From Pyrrhosoma nymphula (lineage: Eukaryota > Arthropoda > Insecta > Odonata > Coenagrionidae), in assembly GCA_963573305.1 (NCBI GenBank), contig OY754335.1, positions 52,473,985 through 52,537,984 of the forward strand: a stretch of DNA of 64,000 nucleotides, given 5' to 3'. This document shows, one piece after another, positions 1 through 11,600 of the stretch. Position numbers and translations under genes: made by a program. Below the pieces are notes generated by a model, which was not told where the DNA came from, searched no databases, and saw only the letters and a list, made by a program, of their open reading frames with translations. The stretch's first letter is position 1; every line of letters starts with the position of its first letter.

Positions 1-2200
1 TATTTTACTAATTGAGGCGGTAATAGAAGTATAGTGATGATATCTAAATTGTGTAATGCATTACCAAAGCATATGTACGATTTAAAATCATTTGGGGATG
101 TTAAAAAAAATTAAAAGTGTACTTGTTGGAAAAGTAAGATTCTAGGCAATTACAAGACGTTATGTAAATAACAGGAGTCTCACTGACGATATCCAATGCA
201 TTGTAAAAAACGGACAATCGAGGATAAAAAATGAGCACCGTCTGATGAACATATGGTGCCTCAGGAGGGCTCTAAGGTAAAATGTAAACATTTTACCGAA
301 ATGCTAAATTTAATGCAATGTAAACTTTAATGCTCCTAACTTCAAAGTAATGTAAACTTTAATGTAATTAAATACAATATATATTTATTCAAAAAGAACC
401 GGAAAAGAAAATTCGGGTGAATATAGTTCAACTGGTTAGGGAAAATTTCTTCTCTGCTAATCCGAATTAAGACATATCTCTCCTCAATACATTCACACAC
501 TCTCTCTAACTGATTATACCTCACTTTATACGCCACTTTTACCTGTCTAATACGCCTATTCTTTCCCCAAAACATCCCCATTTTCTTTTTATCCTAAAAC
601 GTATCCCACTGCGATGTGTTAACAATGTTTTGATTTTTAGCTCTTCACACTACCGTCCTTTTATTATTTTAGAATTTTTTTCTGTTAGGGAAGGTTTACC
701 ATGGATTGCTCTACTCTCCAAATTCATATTAAAACATTTCTCTCCTGCTTTGAAATTATCTATTTAACTTAGAATACTATTTACTCTGTTCATTCAATCA
801 AACATAGCTAAAGACAAATCCTGTCATAGGATGTATCATTTTTCCCTCTCATCATTGACTTCGTAGCTCTCGACCTTCTATTACGGCTTTCAGCAAACCC
901 TAGTCACAGGTTATTTGTTCTGTCCCTCTTGTATAGGATTCTTCATATTTCTGCCAGCAGCCACCTTTCCTTCAAGAACTTTTCCGTCTTCCTTCCCTTG
1001 TCCTTCGAGCCTTCTCCATCTTTCTCCACACCCCATCTCAAACGCCTGCAATCTGTTCTCAGGATCCTCTCTCTCTTCATGATTCACGTTTGGCTCCCTA
1101 ATAAGACCACACTCCTTTTCTTACTTTTCAGCAATTTTTTCTTGACGCTTTCGCTAAGATGTCACGGCGTCACGAAGTTTTTTCCAGCAAGTGAACACTT
1201 ATTTTGCGAACTTAATTTTCTTCTTATAACCATTAGTACAGCGTCCATTTTCACTTAAGACAGGAAAGAATGAACATGTTTTCAAAAAAATGTCGTACCC
1301 TACGCACCTCAAATGAGGTTAAGTAGCGATCGGGGCCAGTGACTATCGCACAGTCTTGCCTCACTCGAAGAAGCTTGAAAATTATTGTTGGGTACAATTC
1401 TAGTTCTTTTACTTTGCTGAATAAAACTCAGCCTTGGCCCGAATCGAGAAAATGTGGAAGAGAAAAAGTATACCCAGTTCTCTCTATGAGTTGAAGAGGC
1501 ATAGTAGAAAACTACATTATTTTTAGAGCTGGGGGCAACTCGAAAATGGCATAATTACTTGTTTATCCCGCATTTTTATTTGCTCTTGTAATTTAGTTGC
1601 AGGAAAATATTAATGGAGAGATAAATGCACAAAAATTACATGACCTGAGACTGAATAGAATCGCAAATAACTACATTTACGCCGAGTTTAAGGAGATTGA
1701 AGAGAGGTACAGGTACAGAGGTACAGGTTATAGAGAGGAAAAGCAAAGGTGAAAAATTGAGGTTAATTTACCCAATCCAACTTATAACTGCTTTGAGAGG
1801 AGAGAGTTGAAAAAATATTCTCGAGTCAGGCATAAAATTCATCACATTTTGGAAAAAGGCAATTATTAGAACGCAGTGTTCATTCATTTGGAGGGATATT
1901 TTTTCATTATATGTAAACTATCAATATTAAAAATACTCTTGATTGCAGTAAATTAGGCCACTACACCACTTGCTACAGGATCACGACCATGAAAGCAAAG
2001 CTTTGACTTGTACTACTGAAACTTTCCTAGCTGGATCAAGGGACTAAAGAGACTCAAGTCTAGCTCTTTTTAGGAAATTGAGGAAAAATATTACGAGTAA
2101 GAGCTTCATCTATATGCATTACTACAGTCAGCAAGAAACACAAGCTTTACTTGTCATATATTTTATTTATTTTTCACTAACACCGGAAACAGCTCCCGGG
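1..2200. other. Intergenic or intronic, no gene seen
   Basis: AT-rich DNA with stop codons in all frames. The short open frames at 342-581 and 929-1258 are low-complexity (Phe/Leu/Ser- or Ile/Leu-rich) and have no recognisable motif. A short stretch near 270-360 repeats a 'taatgtaaacttta'-like phrase. Nothing else is supported. Confidence 0.5.
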
Positions 2201-2204
2201 GTCT

Positions 2205-2345
2205 GTACCATTAAGGTACTAAGTAATTAAGTACGAAAACGCAATCGTGTCCTGAGGGTAGAAAAATCCACCCTGACGGTACTCGAACCCGCGAGGGATG
2301 GTAGGCGAGGATAGAACTCTGCCGCCACCAGGACCAGATGAGATA
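2205..2345 (-). repeat. tRNA-derived SINE (minus strand)
   Basis: Read on the minus strand, the sequence has a near-perfect RNA polymerase III B box, GGGTTCGAGTACC (complement of 2277-2289). An A-box-like stretch lies about 30-45 nt upstream (complement of about 2310-2330). The tRNA-like head is followed by a non-tRNA body with a 'CAGGGTGGATTTTTC' phrase. Heads at about 8.5, 39.9, 42.4 and 52.8 kb share the arrangement and partly the body, so this is probably a dispersed SINE family. A functional tRNA is unlikely because the acceptor stem does not close. Exact ends are uncertain. Confidence 0.6.
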
Positions 2346-2837
2346 GGAAAAACTTATTCCGGAAAAGTGACCTTATTTTGTGGTATCTATACTCTAGCTT
2401 TGACAGATTGTGCAAAACGCGGAGGAGATTAGAATTCCTTGATCTTCACCTAGCTCTGAGTAGGTGAATATGCAAGGGAAACAGAAATATCTCTCAAAAG
2501 GAAGTGTTGCCCGCAGAATAGGTTTCTTTTTAATTTTATGTTCCCGATCGTTCCATATCCAATTCCGTCTTCATCTGTTGAAGCCTCACGTCGGGTGCAG
2601 AAAGCATGCCCCTCTTTTCCATCCCCGCCCTCCATCCTCAGTCGTTTATCGCAGCAGAGCGGTTCAGTTCAAAACCAAGCCTCCTCTCTACCTCCTAGCC
2701 TTCTTCTTATTCTCTTATTTTTCTCCATTCATGGTGGCGTCGCCACAACCCTGGGAGTTTCAAGCAAACACAAGCCACCCCCCCTTTTTACGCACCCCCT
2801 TCAGTAGACATCCCTTTCACTCCCCTAATGCCTCGAG

Positions 2838-3011
2838 GGTGGGACGACTGTGATTACACTGAAATCGGAAATACCAGGGGGGCTGGAGTTAATAGGAAGG
2901 TATTTGATCAGCTCCTTCGCGAGAACTATGCCTTCAGGTAGGCAAGCGAACGCGACAGCAGCATTAAAAATCTCATCCGCTGTTGAGCAATGGATTGAAA
3001 AGGAAAAATGA
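2838..3011 (+). CDS. Possible coding segment, unrecognised; strand ambiguous
   Basis: An open stretch of 57 codons on the plus strand ends at TGA 3009-3011 and starts directly after an acceptor-like site (pyrimidine-rich tract, then AG at 2836-2837). The translation begins GGTTVITLKSEIPGG and ends with VEQWIEKEK, which looks protein-like. A donor-like CAG|GTAGGC lies inside at about 2937-2940, so the exon could be shorter. The minus strand is also open (about 3022-2825) and equally protein-like, so strand cannot be decided from sequence alone. It has no initiator Met at the front. It could be an exon, or a fragment of a repeat carrying a coding relic. I do not recognise the family. Confidence 0.2.
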   Translation, partial: GGTTVITLKSEIPGGLELIGRYLISSFARTMPSGRQANATAALKISSAVEQWIEKEK

Positions 3012-4784
3012 AAAAGTCTCATCGGACTGATCTCAGTCTTGTCTTAGGCAGAGCTCAATTTTGCCACCGAAGTTAAACCTTTTGTTCAAGTCGTATGAGA
3101 ACAAAATGAAAGATCCAATTCCATGGCGTTTTAGAAATTGATTGAAAGGTCTTTGAACGGTTCTAAAGATAATTTACTCCACACTAACTCTATCTTCTAC
3201 TTAAATTTTCCATAAGACTATCCACTGAGTTTCTCCCAAGCATCTCAAGATTTTTCCCTAATCATTTTCATATTCTATTCTTTTCTCCTCCAAGATTCTT
3301 CACTTAACAACATAGAAAAATTAACGACCTGAAAAAGATAGATTGAACTTCCTCAAATTTTTCTACTCCAAATGTTTACTCAACATCATAGCTTCCACGT
3401 TTGAATTCACACGCTTCATTTGATGGTTCATCCACATGAAATTCCAAACGCAACATGGGAGAAAAAAACATGCTCAGAGAGAAGAAAAGAGAAAAAATAC
3501 TTAAAAACTTACCAAAAAGACTGATTCTTGCCGTCTCACCGGCACTTCCAGTTCTCACACACAAGGACACTGCGAAAAATCTCTAGTACCATATTTCACT
3601 GTTTACTTCCAACTTGAGAGATGACAGTCCACCTCCACACGGAAACCCACCCAAGTGACGCGACGCTATCAAAAAACGACGATAAACGATTCGATCCCCA
3701 AAATAAGACATGGTAGATCTCATTTTCACTACACAGAGCACATTTTCTAACAAACTATTTTACTCAGGCACGATACTTCTACGTCAAATCCGCACATTTA
3801 CCAGAAAGCAAAGTAAAATCCGTTACGTAAAAAAAGTTTATCCAATGACCCGTATTTTGAAATATGTGTACATTTTTTTCACCCGGTGGGGAATCATCAC
3901 ACGGGTATCAACCCCCTTTGCCTAACCACTGGCGGTGATGGATGGGTGAGGAGATTCGTCTGCTCGGCGGACTCTAAAAAATTCACCACATGATTGAATC
4001 GAAGGTAACAGGGAAGGGGAGGGAGGGAGACGTGGATTGGAGGTCACTGGGGGAATCCGTTTAGGCGATGACTGTTGGCCGGAGCACTTCGGGCCGGACG
4101 CCCGTTTTCCTCCCCCTTAGTTGTGAGAACCTTGGGCTACGCACGCCCAGCAGCGCCTACACAGCGCAATGAAGCCCGCTTCTCACACTCTCTCGAGTCT
4201 CGGGAGAAACACTGACCCCTTCGCGAGCGACCCGGTTGCGTCTGATCTGGAGGGAGGGAGGGGATGTAAAGAAGAGTTAACGCCCACTTTCCGCACGGTC
4301 CCTCGACGCCCAACAGCTTCAAACACGCAAAAATGAACACATCACTCAACAAAGAACACCCACGCCCACGTCAGAATCGTGTTCCGAATCAAACCTCCGA
4401 ATGTTTCCGTTAATTTGTCCTCCCTGAATCACTTTCGGTGAAGCAAGTAAGCCTTACAAGAAACTAACAGGATTAAAAAAAAAGAATTCAGGAACACCGG
4501 CTGGAGATGTGATGATTTTTTTCGAATATTTTCCAATTATTTCCACATGTACTTTTTTACTTCGCTCACAACAATCCCTTCACATATATGACACCCAATT
4601 TCATAGTAACCTCTCACCAAATCACTAGATAATAGGACAACTGGAAAGGTGCAACAGCCCCAAAGCCAATGGGATAAAATACTAACAAACAAAGAAGCCA
4701 CAGAAGATTCTCAAACCCGGATCAGGAAGACTTCGACCAAAGGCGGGCCAAAAAAAACAGTGGGGCATTGCGGACCCACCTCAC
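3012..4784. other. Possible intron of the minus-strand gene, no other feature
   Basis: If the exon at 4785-4933 is real, this is its downstream intron (transcription leftward). GC content rises from about 3.9 kb toward the exon. Open frames here (minus 3376-3570 and 4137-4352, plus 3710-3925) show no conserved motif and are probably chance. Confidence 0.35.
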
Positions 4785-4933
4785 GCTATGGAGACGAAGA
4801 ACACGTTGGGGTTCAGTAGGAAGAAGATGAACAGGCACGGCCTTAGGGACACGAACGTCCGAAGACACCCGCGGAGCAGGGCCCACGCCAGCACCCGGAG
4901 CGGGTTGACGATCCGAGGGTCGAGGAGTGTCAT
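4785..4933 (-). CDS. Candidate first coding exon of a membrane or secreted protein
   Basis: The ATG is the complement of 4931-4933, and an in-frame TAA lies five codons upstream, so the start is well defined. The frame encodes 49 codons plus two bases and meets a good donor (GC|GTGAGG, intron starting at 4784). Without splicing the frame ends one codon later at TGA. Third positions are overwhelmingly C or G, in sharp contrast to the AT-rich surroundings. This is the strongest codon-level coding signal in the window. The protein begins MTLLDPRIVNPLRVLAWALL. Residues about 27-49 are hydrophobic (FVSLRPCLFIFFLL, then NPNVFFVSI) after several Arg, which fits a signal anchor or first transmembrane helix. 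The gene would continue to lower coordinates. I do not recognise the family. A chance GC-rich frame remains possible. Confidence 0.45.
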
Positions 4934-6074
4934 GTGTAGAGAAGACCCTTAAACACTAAGATCGCCAGCAAATGATTTTGACGACGCACGACTCAAAACC
5001 GGGGAGAAAATTCCTTCCTCCTAATGTATCCTCCTAGTGACCTGGTATCGGATGACCTTATTCTTCGCAGTGTTCCAGCCACCCCATATTCCCTACCGCC
5101 AACCCTGAAGAGCAGGTCTTCAAAACGAGGTCCTCTGGTATAAGCTAATCCTAGATCGATTCTCCATTATGTTCCAGTCACCAAATGTTTCCTATTGCCA
5201 TTCCTGTGACGAGCACGGTTTCAAGGTGAGGTCCCCAGGGACACTAACCTTCCTCCTTTTCACCTTTGGAGGAAAACTGGAGCTGTTCAACTAGTTCCGT
5301 GGGCTTGAGTGTAGTCGATAACGTGAGGGAACGAATTTATAAAACAGGAAAACGACGGGAAAGTGTGGATAAATTTAGGGAAGTATTATATGTACGTCAG
5401 TGGAACACGACACACAAGGTCCACGCTGAGCCGTCGATGCCTGTTCCCTCGCTGAGGCGGGAAGTTACACGGGAGAGACATGCGTACGTACGATCGCCGC
5501 TTCGCCGCGCGTGAACCGAGCTAGGCGAAGCATGCACTGAGCACGCCCCGCGCCCACCGTCCGCTGGAGACTGTCCTTCTCCCCTGACTCGGCTCTCTCT
5601 CTCTCTCAAACACGCAGATACCCCCTTCTGCCCCCCCGTGTGGAACTGAGGAGAGGGGCGGAGTATCAGAGCCCGGAGAGTTTCCCCTCCCAACAAAACA
5701 CCCCCAACCCCTTTTACTCCCCCGGCTCTTTTAACCACCCCTCAAACGCGAAACCTTCCCCTCACCCCCCGGAAAACTCTACCCCCCCCCCCCAACACAC
5801 TGCGCGACCTCCCCGCCTACAAAACGGCTACGCCCCCGCAGCCTCGTATCCCACCACCTCCCCCTTTTACAGAATCATCCCAGCCACGAGGATCCCACTC
5901 TCATTGGGTCACCAGTGGCCCTCGCATGAGAGAGAGAAACGCGTCTCCCCCCCCCCTCGATTCTACGCCCCCCTAAAGAAAGCTTTCTCCCCCCACAAAC
6001 AACCTTACCCCCTTTTCCTACCCCCAACACACACACAGCCTTCCGGGTCAAAGGATAACCAACCGCCGGGCGGG

Positions 6075-6212
6075 CGGCGAAAGAGTGGGATGGAGGTGCA
6101 TGGAGAGAGATGGAGAGAGAGGAAGAGAACCGGAGGGGGAGATAAAATAGGGAGAAGGAAGAGAGGGAGATATGTAGAGAGATAGAGGGGAGGGAGAGAG
6201 AAGAGAGAGCCG
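6075..6212 (+). repeat. Homopurine (GA-rich) tract
   Basis: About 140 bp of nearly pure purine on the plus strand, with many GAGAGA and GGAGG units. It switches abruptly near 6215 to a pyrimidine-rich stretch. Low-complexity DNA. Confidence 0.8.
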
Positions 6213-6289
6213 GTGGTGCCTCCTCGGCCGGGGAAACCTCCACCGCCGCCTCCGCTCCAGCACTACCTCCCTCAATGGAACCGAGACTC

Positions 6290-6610
6290 AGTCTCCGGGA
6301 CCCAGAGATCTATTGATTTTCCCCCTTATTTTTCTGCCCTTCCCCTCCCACCCTCCCGCCCCTCCCTAAAGCCTTCCCCTCCTCCTTCTTCTCCCTCCTG
6401 CCGCCCTCCCCTCATTTCCCCTCCGAATCCTCCCTCCCCACCTCTTACTCCTCCTCCTCCTCCACCAGGCTCTCGATTCCGCTCTCCTCCACGCATCTTC
6501 GCCTTCCTTCCCCTCCACCGCCTTCCATCCCTCCTCATCATCCTTTCCTTCTCTCACTTTCACTCTCTTCCTCTATCATTTTTCCTTTTCTCTCTCTCTC
6601 TCTCTCTCTA
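6290..6610 (+). repeat. Homopyrimidine (CCT/CT-rich) tract ending in (CT)n
   Basis: About 320 bp dominated by C and T on the plus strand, made of CCTCC-type units and ending with a (TC)n microsatellite at about 6588-6609. Such tracts can form triplex or H-DNA. Here it may belong to the 5' region of the minus-strand gene. Confidence 0.8.
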
Positions 6611-6690
6611 AAAGTTTATAAATTCCTAATTAGTTTAATATCGTGTTTATTAAAAATTCGTAGATTCTGGCGATATTGCGCGAAATTTTT

Positions 6691-6869
6691 CCATAATGAA
6701 TAACTTGAATTAAGTGCAAATACCCACTTGTAGATAAACTTTATTACACGACCTAGGTTTCATGTTTTACAGGTGAAGATGGTGATGATGTAAAACATCG
6801 AAACCCGGGTCGTGTACAAAGATTTATCCATTTGTGGAAAATCGCACTTATTAAAATTATTCATAATGG
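6691..6869. mobile_element. 179-bp palindromic MITE
   Basis: The arms are inverted copies: the left arm from CCATAATGAATAA matches the complement of the right arm ending TTCATAATGG. The inner arms hold TTACACGACC and GGTCGTGTA. The stem closes around a short centre (AGGTGAAGATGGTGATGAT). There is no coding capacity. It is similar in style to the elements at 26.2, 41.7 and 61.2 kb. No target duplication was identified. Confidence 0.65.
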
Positions 6870-8480
6870 TATTTATTACTCTGAGTGTCGATTGTAGTGC
6901 CTATATAATCATCAGCTGTCGACAGTCTGAAGATGCAGCTCTCAACTCCTCTCTTTTTTGAGCAACCATCTTCGTTCATCCATAGTTCTTCATTTTCACA
7001 TCCTTCTAAATTTATTTGGCGTATTCCATCCTTGGTCTATGTCGGCAATTCTCACATTTGGTAGCTCCCCCAATACTGTTTTCAGGTGGCTCTTATATCT
7101 CAGAATTAAAACAGCATATATATTCTCTATATATCATTTTCCTCCTCTTTCTCAATATTTTATACCTTAGTAATTTGTATTACATTGTATTAATTGCTCT
7201 ACGTGATTTGTAGTGACAACATAATCAACAGTCATCAACCCGAAGATTTCATTACTGAAGAGCACCATTCCTCTCTTCTGCGAGCTAACATCTTAGTTCA
7301 TCCATGATTCCTCATTTTGACATTCTTTAAAATTTTCCTCATGTGTTCCAGTCCATCTCAATAATTCTCATCACCGACTGGACTCCTCATTATAGTTTTT
7401 CGGTGGCACCTATGTCTCAAAATGAGTAGAATAAGACAATCTTTTCTCCTAGGCAGAGATACAATCAAGCATCTTTTCTACCTAACTCCTCGTAGAACTT
7501 CTACACTTGGCGACTCTATTCATTAACTCCATAAATATCATTCTTGGATAACACCGCATCTCATTCATAGTGTATAATTTTCATGAGCTGTGTTTTAAAA
7601 ATGCTAATTCATGCTTTTCTGGGCATTAAATATTTCTTTTGACAACGTATAAGCTGCTTGGACTCAGTTCCTTATTGTGTAAACTTTCTGACAATCTAAT
7701 TGTCTTCACGTCTTGTGTTCTGTATTTGTATCTATGCTTGGGCCGGGTCAATCCGGCCCCAAAAAACACTGACATCCATTTATCTTCCTCCTCTTTTCTT
7801 AATCTGTCCTCCCATGGCATTCCTGCCTTTATATTTTTCACTGCTTCGTCCACGTGCTCCGTCTCGAGTGCATTTCCCCGAACATCACCAATTTCTCGTA
7901 CGGCGCAGGGTTCCGAGGCCGGTTATAGAAAAATATTTTCTCTTCCACAAATTTATGCGAGCTCTTCATCTTAACTGGTAGTCTTTTGCGCGTTATTTTT
8001 TTATGATTAATGTTTCTTTTTAATAGTTTTTTCCCAACGACATCTTAGCAGCAAGGGTTGAACTTACCTGATATAAAGCCTAACGGTGCACGACTTCATT
8101 CAACAGGTAACAGGGGTTATAATATTTCCCAGTACACCCCGTAGTGTACCTTGAGGATCAGGTGCCCAGAAAATAATACTCCTATGGTTCAGCTGGGCAT
8201 GTCATAAAAAGGTAAACGAGGTCCTCAGCACAATGGCTCTAGATTAGTTTAGTTGTTTTAATTTTTATAAAAATTTGTTGCATACCAATTTTTATACGAC
8301 CAACTTCAGAGGATCTAAGTAATATGACAAAGACATACCTTGACTTAAGTAGGATTTGATGAGATATTATAAAACCTGGAGTTAAGCTCAGCGTGGCCGT
8401 TTGTCCACTCCACGTTTTCCAATAAAAAATAAAAGGTGTCTATGGCTTTACATATCATCCCACATATAGAGCTTAAATGA
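6870..8480. other. No gene seen
   Basis: AT-rich. Two segments near 6910-7050 and 7210-7340 resemble each other (each has a 'catcttcgttcatcc'/'catcttagttcatcc' phrase followed by 'tcattttcaca'/'tcattttgaca'), suggesting a diverged direct duplication with a spacing of about 300 bp. Overlapping short open frames at 7626-7981 on both strands are unrecognised. Confidence 0.4.
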
Positions 8481-8484
8481 TAAC

Positions 8485-8615
8485 GTTATCTAAACGGCAC
8501 CCACGCAGTCATTAAGACTTCACTAAAATCATTTATGCGACAGTTGGGATTCAAAATCGGGACTCGGGCCAGGCATAGGATTTCAACCTGATTGCTATCC
8601 ACAGGGCACGAAAGC
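8485..8615 (-). repeat. Diverged tRNA-derived SINE
   Basis: On the minus strand, a degenerate B box (GATTTTGAATCCC, complement of 8546-8558) follows an A-box-like GTGGATAGCAATCAGG (complement of about 8586-8601) at tRNA-like spacing. Downstream is a 'GTCGCATAAATGATTTT' body related to the 2.2-kb SINE body. Strongly decayed. Confidence 0.4.
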
Positions 8616-8669
8616 CCGTATAGGTGTTTCACTGAAAAATTTCCTGGAATGACGGTATTCTGAACCACG

Positions 8670-11600
8670 CTTAAACAGGGGAAGCCAGTAGATGCTATCC
8701 AGTACCACAGAATCCTTTTTACTCCTTGATTCTACCCATCCCTTTTATTCCATTTCTTTCCCCATTTTCCTCAATTAATTTTTTCTCAGAGGAGGTCGCT
8801 AACAACCGGTTAAGGATAACGCATTGTTCCCTAACGCACTCTATCCTCTTCACAGATGGAGAACTTTAACCTTGGTGAGAAATACCTTTTGACGAAACAT
8901 AACAGGAAATAATGAGATATTCAGTAGTCTGAGAGAGCTCCAAGATATACTTAATGTCAATAAAACAATGTTGATAGCATAGTTTAAATCTTACGTTTTA
9001 CAGACCCTATTAATATATTATCAACTCTTTTAGTACAAACGAACTCTTAATACATCAAAATGTTTACCAGGCATTCTCCAAACAAAGTTTTAGTATGGAA
9101 CAGAGATTGGTGCTACGCAACCATAATGTTCGATACACCCTTTAAATTAAGTCGTGGTTTTTTATCGTTCTACCACTTTCAATGCATCCTTATCTACCTC
9201 CTCTTTGATCCTACCTCCATCAGACTTTCTCTCTGTCCACCTTTAACGGCATTTCTGAGCACTCTGCCGGGTGTTTTCGTTTTTAAATTTTTTCATCCTT
9301 TCTCGACACCAAAATTCACATAATTCATTCCTTGTGACAGACTTCCAACCCAAGTCGAGGAAAAATGTAGTCCCATGGAATGCTAGGGCACTATTTTGCT
9401 TCAATTAAGCCTTCACAGTTGGTCTCCATTGAATGCTGGTGGGGTCTGGTTATTGCTTATTGTTTCCCGCTAGTTATCTTTGAAGACTTACGGTTATGGG
9501 CAATAAAAAAAATATGTGGGCTACAGCTAACTTAATTTACGCAATTGAGAGAATATGGGCTGGGGTTTGGTCCATGCTTCATTTTCAGAGGTAGAAATTT
9601 TTTTTTTTAGAAAATATAAACGCGGATAAATTCTGCCACCTCTTCGATAAAGACGATAGAAAGTCAGCGTCACACTCAATGAACAAAGCGCTTCTAATTT
9701 TAATACTTAGCGATGAAAGGACTCAGAAAAATCTCGGCCAGCATTGTATTTCAATTCTGGCCTCTCAGCGTAGACGGTCAATACCTAACACCACTCTATC
9801 ACCTAATTTTGCTTAGACTATATTACAATCTAGCAAGACTTTCTGTGTATACTTCGTCAGTAAATCATCACAGTGGTACTTACCAAAATGAGCTACATTA
9901 ACTTCAGCGCTACCGCCTTTCATGAGGGCGAAATTGATAGTTTCTGCATTGAAAAACCTTCTATGCCAAAAAGAATTGCTGGAAGAACAGTAAGAGACGA
10001 TCAAATCCTGTGGTTGGCAGACTGTCATTCAATCCAGCCCCAATGGTTAAACCTACGAAATCCCATGCCACATTTTAGAAGTATGTTTACAGTTAATTAG
10101 CAGTTAAAACTTTAATGAAATCCTCCGTATAAAACCCTACAATCGCCATTAACTTAACCATAGCTGCTTTCCAAATTAACTGTGAATCGGTTTACTGAAC
10201 GGGTGAGTATCGACTCTTTCACATTCTCCCGCACCAACATATGTCACCGAGATCCATAGATTACAATGCTAGAAATCTGTAGAGGAAATCGATCAAAATA
10301 TCGATTTTTTTTAGATAAAACCTTAAGCATACCTACAACCTATTTTGCCGAATGCCATCTACTTTAAGCGTCACCTGACAGATGGACAGCCCCAAACAAA
10401 AAACAGGTAGTATTTATCAAATACGGGTAAGGTAGTATTTTTTCCTTAAAATTCAGCATTTAGAGTCTTCGATAAAACGATTTTTTTTAATTTTTTTAGT
10501 TCACCTACTTCTGGAAACTGTAAATGGGTCACAAACACCATTGCAAAATGTGGAAAGTTATCCATTTCAAATATGCTGAGAATTGCCGTACCAGCGCTGT
10601 GAGGATACTCGGCGTGAGTCGAAATAGACCCAATAAAACTCATGGTAAAAGATTTTAATCAGAACACAAACCGAGTCTCGTGGCATCGTAATGCATCTCA
10701 TACTGCCATTATGCGTCTAAACTAGAGCTTTGCCTATAAATTTATACATTACTTCTGCCCAAGTATTTCCCTCGCTCAGAGAATTGCCTATTACCTTAGT
10801 CTCAGCGTAAAAAAACGCTGTTTTATGTCATAGTTGAGAGCAGTATTGACATCTCATTGAAGCTTCTGGGTACACGCAAATAGTATTAACTGAGTAGACG
10901 ACCATATAACCTCAGTAATCTCGTTTGCCATGGACATAGTGCAGGACGTGGCACTAAAACAGCATAATCTTCCCAAACAACGAGCAGTGCGGGAGCAGAA
11001 AGGCCTTCCCGATTTTCGGAGAATAGCATTCCTCTGCAGCCAAGTATGATGATAAAGCGTTTAATATTTTTTAGTTTAGCTTTACTAGCAATCAATCAAT
11101 TAAATCGATCGTATTATATCTGAGAAGTATTGAAAATAAATAATAAACCCACATCGTTCCTCAAATTATAAAGTTAACTTTGTATTTCACACTTCAGAAC
11201 GATCAAGAAAAGATAGAACTTCCATGCATTATCCTATCTCCTCCCCAGTTTATACATTATCCCGACCCAGGTTTCAACGCTCCAGCGCGTTTACCTTGAA
11301 AAGTGACGCAGAAGCGACGAAACCGCGGTTGAGATAATAAATTGAGGAAAAACGCCAACGCAGCGCTTTCTCGATTGTGGTACTTGAACGCAAAATGAAT
11401 CATGCAGCAGTTTAGAATATATTTATTTCACAACGCACATGCTGCCTGAAAATATATTTCTCTTAGCTATTTAAAATTCATTTATCACGAGACACTTTTA
11501 CCTATTTTGAGCTATTTATTTACACTTCCACGTGATTAGTCTTCAGCAGTAATTTACCATGAGCTAAATTTATTCCTACGGCATCAGAATTCCCATAAAC

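Larger units (their letters stand above)
4934..6620 (-). promoter_or_regulatory. CpG-rich 5' flank / putative promoter or 5'UTR region
   Basis: This lies directly upstream of the minus-strand candidate exon. It is rich in CpG, densest around 5480-5560, and contains long C-rich, GA-rich and CT-rich tracts. Such an island in an AT-rich landscape, beside a first-exon candidate, suggests a promoter with 5'UTR. No TATA box or initiator could be assigned. Open frames inside it (plus 5640-6185 and 6213-6611; minus 5397-5738, 5875-6243 and 6326-6541) are Pro/Ser- or Arg/Gly-rich products of the skewed composition and are not called as genes. Confidence 0.35.

Noticed and set aside
2464..2853. 129-codon plus-strand frame
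   Set aside because: Unremarkable composition, overlaps frames on other strands, no motif or splice support.
5640..6611. Pro/Ser-rich and Arg/Gly-rich frames in the CpG-rich region
   Set aside because: Explained by long homopurine and homopyrimidine tracts; the peptides are low-complexity on both strands.
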